Assembly (NCBI RefSeq): GCF_040712315.1
Contig: NC_134019.1
Coordinates: forward strand, 37,105,873-37,169,872
Reading direction: 5' to 3'
From: Castanea sativa
Lineage: Eukaryota; Streptophyta; Magnoliopsida; Fagales; Fagaceae
Length of the DNA stretch: 64,000 nt
The position numbers and the translations under genes are program-made. The number at the start of each line of letters is the position of its first letter. Within the stretch, counting starts at the first letter, position 1. A model generated the notes under the pieces. That model saw nothing but the letters and a program-made list of their open reading frames with translations. It did no database searches and was not told the origin of the DNA. This document shows positions 57,649 through 64,000 of the stretch, piece after piece.

Positions 57649-58088
57649 TCAAGGGATGTAGGTTCTTGGATCGCTTGCAGATCATGGGGTTGGACCCTTT
57701 TGTAGTGAGCCTTGTATGGAATTCAAATAGTAAATCACAAAGGCTCTTTCATTAAAAGTTGAAGCAGGAATGTGTTTGTCTGGATTTGGTATAGATGGTA
57801 TGACTGGACCCTTTGCCAGTGAGCCTTGTAGATTGTAACCCACAAAAGTGCTTTGGCTATTTGTAGGAGAACTGTCATGAGTCTGTGGATTAGGCGCAGA
57901 TGGTTGGACTGGACCCCTTTGTAACATGCCTGGTAAAGAAGCACCATCCACAATAGCCCTTTGGTTAACTGAGTTTTTGTTCATCAATTCTTGTTCTACA
58001 CCATGCAAGATTCTGCCAGCCTCATTTGCATGCATGCTTAAATGAAAAACCAATGTCATGACTACTGGAAACACTTTAGATGCCCCAT
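57649..58088 (-). pseudogene. Repeat-peptide precursor, unit C, three divergent units
   Basis: The ATG at 58086-58088 aligns with the start of the intact gene, but one G is missing after five codons, so it reads MGHLKCFQ and stops. In the other frame the text continues as KVFPVVMTLVFHLSMHANEA-GRILHG, then three units: LQRGPVQPSAPNPQTH, LAKGPVIPSIPNPDKH and LQKGPTP-TGA-SASDPRTYIP-TGA (57649). So it has at least two faults: the 1-bp deletion and a TGA at about 57682. A downstream ATG (MTLVFHLSMHANEA) could give a short, weak signal sequence. The units differ from one another far more than in unit B, which suggests an older, unamplified form. Confidence 0.75.
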
Positions 58089-58109
58089 ATATATATATAT
58101 ATATATATC
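58088..58109. repeat. (TA)n microsatellite at the start of the unit C peptide gene
   Basis: About ten TA units directly upstream of the ATG, in what would be the 5' leader. Confidence 0.9.
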
Positions 58110-58180
58110 TTGTTGTGTAAGCTAAAACGGAAGTTAACAATTTGATGAAGATTGATGAATATGAGGACGAGTTGGGTTCC

Positions 58181-58187
58181 ATTTATA
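58181..58187 (-). promoter_or_regulatory. TATA box of unit C peptide gene
   Basis: TATAAAT on the - strand, 93 bp upstream of the ATG, further away than in the other copies because of the (TA)n expansion. Confidence 0.5.
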
Positions 58188-58332
58188 TGCATCAACTTGT
58201 ATATCTTGGAACAATATGGTCTAACCATTTTTACCCTTCACTCTCTTTGCCAAGAAATGAAAGTTGAATGGATTAAGACTCAAAAAGAAGTCATGCAATG
58301 AATACTTTTATGGAGATAGCATTAATAGCCAG

Positions 58333-60578
<2,246 letters not shown>

Positions 60579-60583
60579 GCCAG

Positions 60584-61639
60584 CCTTACGGGCTAGGGTA
60601 CACATACATAAAATCAACCCCAGTGCGGTCTGACCCTCTTCTAAAGTTGAAATTTGTCCATTAAAACCCTAAGATATTAACATGCTAATAATGACTTGTT
60701 CATTTTTTTGTCAAGGAGCAAAACTTTTGTCCAATGCGAATGGCTCTTGCTTTAATTAATTTCTACCCACCAGTGCATCAATTTATATATATATATATAT
60801 ATATATACACAAAGATTTGAAAAGGTTGATATGATACTCTCTAAGAGAATATTTTAGATAATTTTTAAGGATTCAGTTTAAAATCAAATTATTTCCTTAT
60901 CTTAATTTTGAGTATTTATTATTTACAAAATCAACCAATATTCTTTCAAAATTAATTTTATATACCCTCTCTTTTAATAAATAAAATAAAATTGTGTATT
61001 CTGTATAATATAATTTTTACCTTCGCTGCACTTGTTATGATTTCTTATTCTCTTTATTCTTAATTCTCACGTCATTCTTAATTCTCACGTCAAATTTCGT
61101 GTCAATTGAGATCAAGTAACACCTATTAAAATTCTTTGTCAACATTTTAATTCTATTAATAATACTTGTATCCTAACAACTTTGCTTTCTCTTCTGGCGT
61201 TTTGAATGGGTTGAAAGACAAAAAATGAAAGGTTTTGTTATACCTTGCTTGACTGAGCCCTGGAACCATTTGATTTCTCTTCGGGTTTTTTGAATGGAGA
61301 AAACTCGGTTTTGAAGCAAATATTTTTCCCTTTTTTAAGTTTAGGAAGTTTTGATATGGCTATGTGTGCTTCCACCAAATTTCCATAAGATTTTAAGATG
61401 ATAATTTATTTTTTTCTTCAATAAGATAATAATTAACATTAAATAAATTAAGGAAAAAAAATGAAATATCTTTTTTCATATGGACAAAAAGGGCCTTACA
61501 AAATCATTCCATAATTTTAATAAATAATTCTCCAAGTTTGCAAAGCATAGTAACAATTGTAATCAATTTCTCCAACAAGATCAATACGCAATTAGAGCAG
61601 TCAAAAAGTACTTGAAAGAGACCAATAGGTCCATCAATG
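60584..61639. other. Upstream region of unit C peptide gene, decayed
   Basis: The match to 7200-8230 (cagcctta, agccctggaaccattt, aaaactcggttttgaagc) continues past the Copia element up to about 61340. The (TA)n run at 60785-60806 is new. 61340-61639 matches nothing else here. No gene. Confidence 0.5.
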
Positions 61640-62426
61640 GGTTTTGGCTATAACTGGGTTCTGGCCTTGAGGATCTTTCTTGATCTCTATAACGTCTGTA
61701 ATTTGGTTCTTGTTGTAATATTGAATAAAAAAAAATGCTGGTTTTAATTTGTGTAATTTGGTTTTTTTTTTGTGTTTTTTTCTAAGAAAATCTTCTTTTC
61801 TTTGGATAATTTTCATTTTCTGGAAAATAAAAAGGGCCGTTGGTTTTTATATATGTTTGTTTCCCAAAGAAATTTTAATTTTCTAAGAAACTAAGAAATG
61901 AGGATTGGTTTTTGTTTTTGTTCTCGAAGAAAATATTGTTTTTTTTTTTTTCTTAAAAGAAAATGAGAATCGGCAGTATTGGAAAAGAATAGAAGAAAAA
62001 ATAATAAAATTGACAAAGGAAAAACCTAAAGAAAAATAGTTTATTTTAAAAAATGTTATATACTTTTTTTTTTCCTGATATGGGGAAAATGACATCATTT
62101 TAATTCATTAAAACTACATTGTGTTGATCTGAGATGGCACTCAATGACAACGTAAGTAATTGAGATTAACGGAATGGAGCAAATCCAAACGATAACTAAT
62201 GTTATGGAAACCATAACTAAATTATTAAACATAATATATACATTTTTAATATATTATATATGTATAGTAATTTACTCTCCTTGATATTTTTTTCCCTATC
62301 ATGACATGAATATAATTTGAAACTAAAGTGAGAATTCATCGGTTCATCACCTAGTAAGACACAATGAATTAGAATATATAGTGTTATTTTGTAGGGCATA
62401 AATAACACATCGATGCACTTAACAAA

Positions 62427-62457
<31 letters not shown>

Positions 62458-62509
62458 ATCGTGAACTTCATTGTATTCTTTCAAATACAAATATTTGTAG
62501 CAAAATAAT
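61640..62509. other. Unit D flank, cut off by a retrotransposon
   Basis: 61650-62170 matches 56800-57230 (T-rich tracts, aaaaacctaaagaaaaa, acattgtgttgatctgag). 62290-62509 matches 4610-4870 (catgacatgaatataatttg, ttcatcacctagtaag, atttgtagcaaa). In the other units the peptide gene begins about 200 bp beyond this point. An (AAAT)n run lies at 62427-62456. Confidence 0.65.
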
Positions 62510-63314
62510 TGTAGGGGTATTAGGCCCAGTAATTTATGAAGGATGGCCCAACGAAGTCTTTTGGGCTGGAAACCCAAATCCGAAGACATCAAAATGATCG
62601 TGGAGTATCTAAATGTCCAAATACGTCCGAGGAGTAGATTTGTCCTCGGATTATTAGGCCGAGGACATAGGAAGAGAAGTTTAGTGTCCCCAGGTTATAT
62701 TATAAAGAATCCTACGATTGTGGGAATACACAGTACACGTGGAAGACAATAGAAAGAGCGGTGGAATGTCTAAAGTAAAGCTGCTACCACCGCCCATACA
62801 TTAAAAGCTCTGTAATTGATACGCTGACTGTATAAATGGAAGGATGGGACCTGAGCATGGAACTTGGAACTTGGTCCCTAATCCCAGCGGGCTTTAGGGA
62901 AGAATGGATGGGACAAGTATCCAGAATGAGGATTGCAACCAAAAAGTGGAAGATGATGAAGAGAAGGAGAGGAGTATAAATAGAGGGGAAGACATATGAG
63001 AAGAGGAGGAGGACTTTTTGAGTAGAAGAGAGAGAGCCAATAGTAGATGATAATCGATATTTGTATCCAAACTCAAAGAAATACTATTATAAACTATCCT
63101 CGGATTTCGTCCGAGGAGGAATTCGTTGTCTTACTTTGGCAAACAACTCTTTAATTTGTCCCATTGGGCCCTAAGCCCATCTTTTCCCTGATTGTCTAAA
63201 CCATCCTTGAAATCTAGATTACAAACCCATCCTCTACAAATTTATTGTAAAGAAAGGCCTTTCAAGCCCATCTCCCACCAGTCAGAGTTTGGGAATTTGA
63301 ATTGTGTCCTTACA
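62510..63314 (+). repeat. 5' LTR of Gypsy element 3
   Basis: 805 bp, TGTAGGGGTATT...TCCTTACA. TATAAATA at 62975-62982 is the likely promoter, with a second TATAAAT at 62831-62837. Contains gtccgagga/tcctcgga repeats. Confidence 0.85.
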
Positions 63315-63315
63315 A

Positions 63316-63334
63316 TTGGCGCAGTCTGTGGGAA
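63316..63334 (+). other. Primer-binding site of Gypsy element 3
   Basis: ttggcgcagtctgtgggaa two bases after the LTR. Same layout as in the other two Gypsy elements, with one base changed in the core. Confidence 0.6.
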
Positions 63335-63362
63335 TTTAGTCTTTAAGGAAGTTTAGGACATC

Positions 63363-64000
63363 ATGGTAGGATCAGGACCACAACGCAGCGCGAAGTCCGT
63401 GGGCTCCCAGCGTGAGGATCACTCCTTGCATCCTTATCACGGAGAGAACCGAGAAGGAAGTGTACATACTACACACACCATCAAAAGTGCAAGTCATTCG
63501 CAAGGAGGAAGCAGAGTTCCTTATGAAAGAAATGCCAGGGCCATGCAGAAGGAGATTGACGGCCTAAAGAGGAGATTGCGTCACGAAAGGCGAAGGAGAA
63601 CTCCTCCGGTCTCTGACCCCTCTTCGGAAGGATCCGAGGATGACAATTACGGGCAGAGATCCAGAACTCCCCCAGGTGAATATTTCTCTTCCGAAGAAGA
63701 CAATCTGCATGGGAGGCGTGGCAGAGACTACCCCTCTAGGGGCTTAGGAAATGACGCAATGGGAAGAGCGTTACACCAAATCTCCAGGTCACCCTTCACG
63801 CACAGATTGGAAGAAGGGAGGTTACCTCGGCGCTTCACACAACCGGCCTTCACTCTTTACAATGGTCGGACGGATCCTGTGGAGCACGTAAGCCATTTCA
63901 GCCAGAGAATGGCAGTGCATTCCAGGAATGAAACTTTGTTATGCAAGATTTTTCCTTCTAGCCCGGGGCCCGTGGCCATGAGATGGTTTGACGGCTTAAG
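63363..64000 (+). CDS. Gag of Gypsy element 3, N-terminal part, open to the edge
   Basis: From ATG 63363 the frame stays open for 212 codons to the window edge with no stop, unlike the other elements. It starts MVGSGPQRSAKSVGSQRED. A Ser/Arg-rich stretch with AMQKEIDGLKRRLRHERRRR and EGSEDDNYGQ is followed by the gag core start RFTQPAFTLYNGRTDPVEHV, SHFSQRMAVHSRNETLLCK and GPVAMRWFDGL. This is the usual Retrotrans_gag wording (compare PHVENYDGSKDPLDHL in element 1). It may belong to an intact, recent element. Confidence 0.82.
   Translation, partial: MVGSGPQRSAKSVGSQREDHSLHPYHGENREGSVHTTHTIKSASHSQGGSRVPYERNARAMQKEIDGLKRRLRHERRRRTPPVSDPSSEGSEDDNYGQRSRTPPGEYFSSEEDNLHGRRGRDYPSRGLGNDAMGRALHQISRSPFTHRLEEGRLPRRFTQPAFTLYNGRTDPVEHVSHFSQRMAVHSRNETLLCKIFPSSPGPVAMRWFDGL

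Larger units (their letters stand above)
62510..64000 (+). mobile_element. Gypsy retrotransposon (element 3), 5' part, runs off the window
   Basis: LTR, primer-binding site and gag start are in view. Its right end and target duplication lie outside; the left flank ends in aataat. Confidence 0.85.

Noticed and set aside
57682..58182. Unit C peptide gene started at 58182
   Set aside because: This ATG touches the TATA box, and the reading crosses the (TA)n run, so it would not be in the transcript.

Overview
The window is nuclear DNA of a dicotyledonous plant, probably a woody one. It is AT-rich, has split genes with GT-AG introns, and is filled with plant LTR retrotransposons, a LINE and hAT-type elements. 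I suspect a tree of the Fagales from the look of the repeats, but the sequence alone does not prove it.

Underneath the transposons lies a tandem gene cluster. The ancestral unit is a phenylcoumaran benzylic ether reductase / isoflavone-reductase-like gene (PCBER-like, + strand), followed by about 4 kb of AT-rich flank, a secreted repeat-peptide gene on the - strand, and a relic PCBER exon 4. I can trace four copies. Unit A (1-10793) has the last two PCBER exons, a broken peptide gene at 5055-6925 and a relic exon at 8425. Unit B (29880-52790) has the only complete PCBER-like gene (30724-34916), the only intact peptide gene (38567-40531) and a relic exon at 42026. Unit C (54969-61340) has a PCBER relic and a short, frameshifted peptide gene. 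Unit D (61640-62509) has only flank, cut off by a retrotransposon just where its peptide gene should begin.

The peptide gene is the most interesting object. Its 654-residue product has a signal peptide followed by 16 tandem 39-residue units. Each unit carries a proline-rich core of the type K/R-G-P-x-x-P-S-x-P-N-P-x-T-H that resembles the IDA/IDL signalling peptides. Unit A has 15 such units, with three nonsense codons and one frameshift. Unit C has three divergent units.

The transposons are strongly nested. A LINE (10806-29867, minus) was hit by a SIRE-like Copia element (12202-29642), and that was hit by a Tat-lineage Gypsy element (17628-27397). Target-site duplications are visible at all three levels. 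A second Tat-lineage Gypsy (43329-52749) sits in unit B. Non-autonomous hAT elements occur at 3065, 9745 and 53133. Candidate solo LTRs lie at 31881 (inside PCBER intron 2) and 53507, and a related fragment at 55938. A truncated Copia (58333-60578) is in unit C, and the 5' half of another Gypsy runs off the right edge from 62510. Where units A and B can be compared, the unoccupied copy confirms the insertion points.
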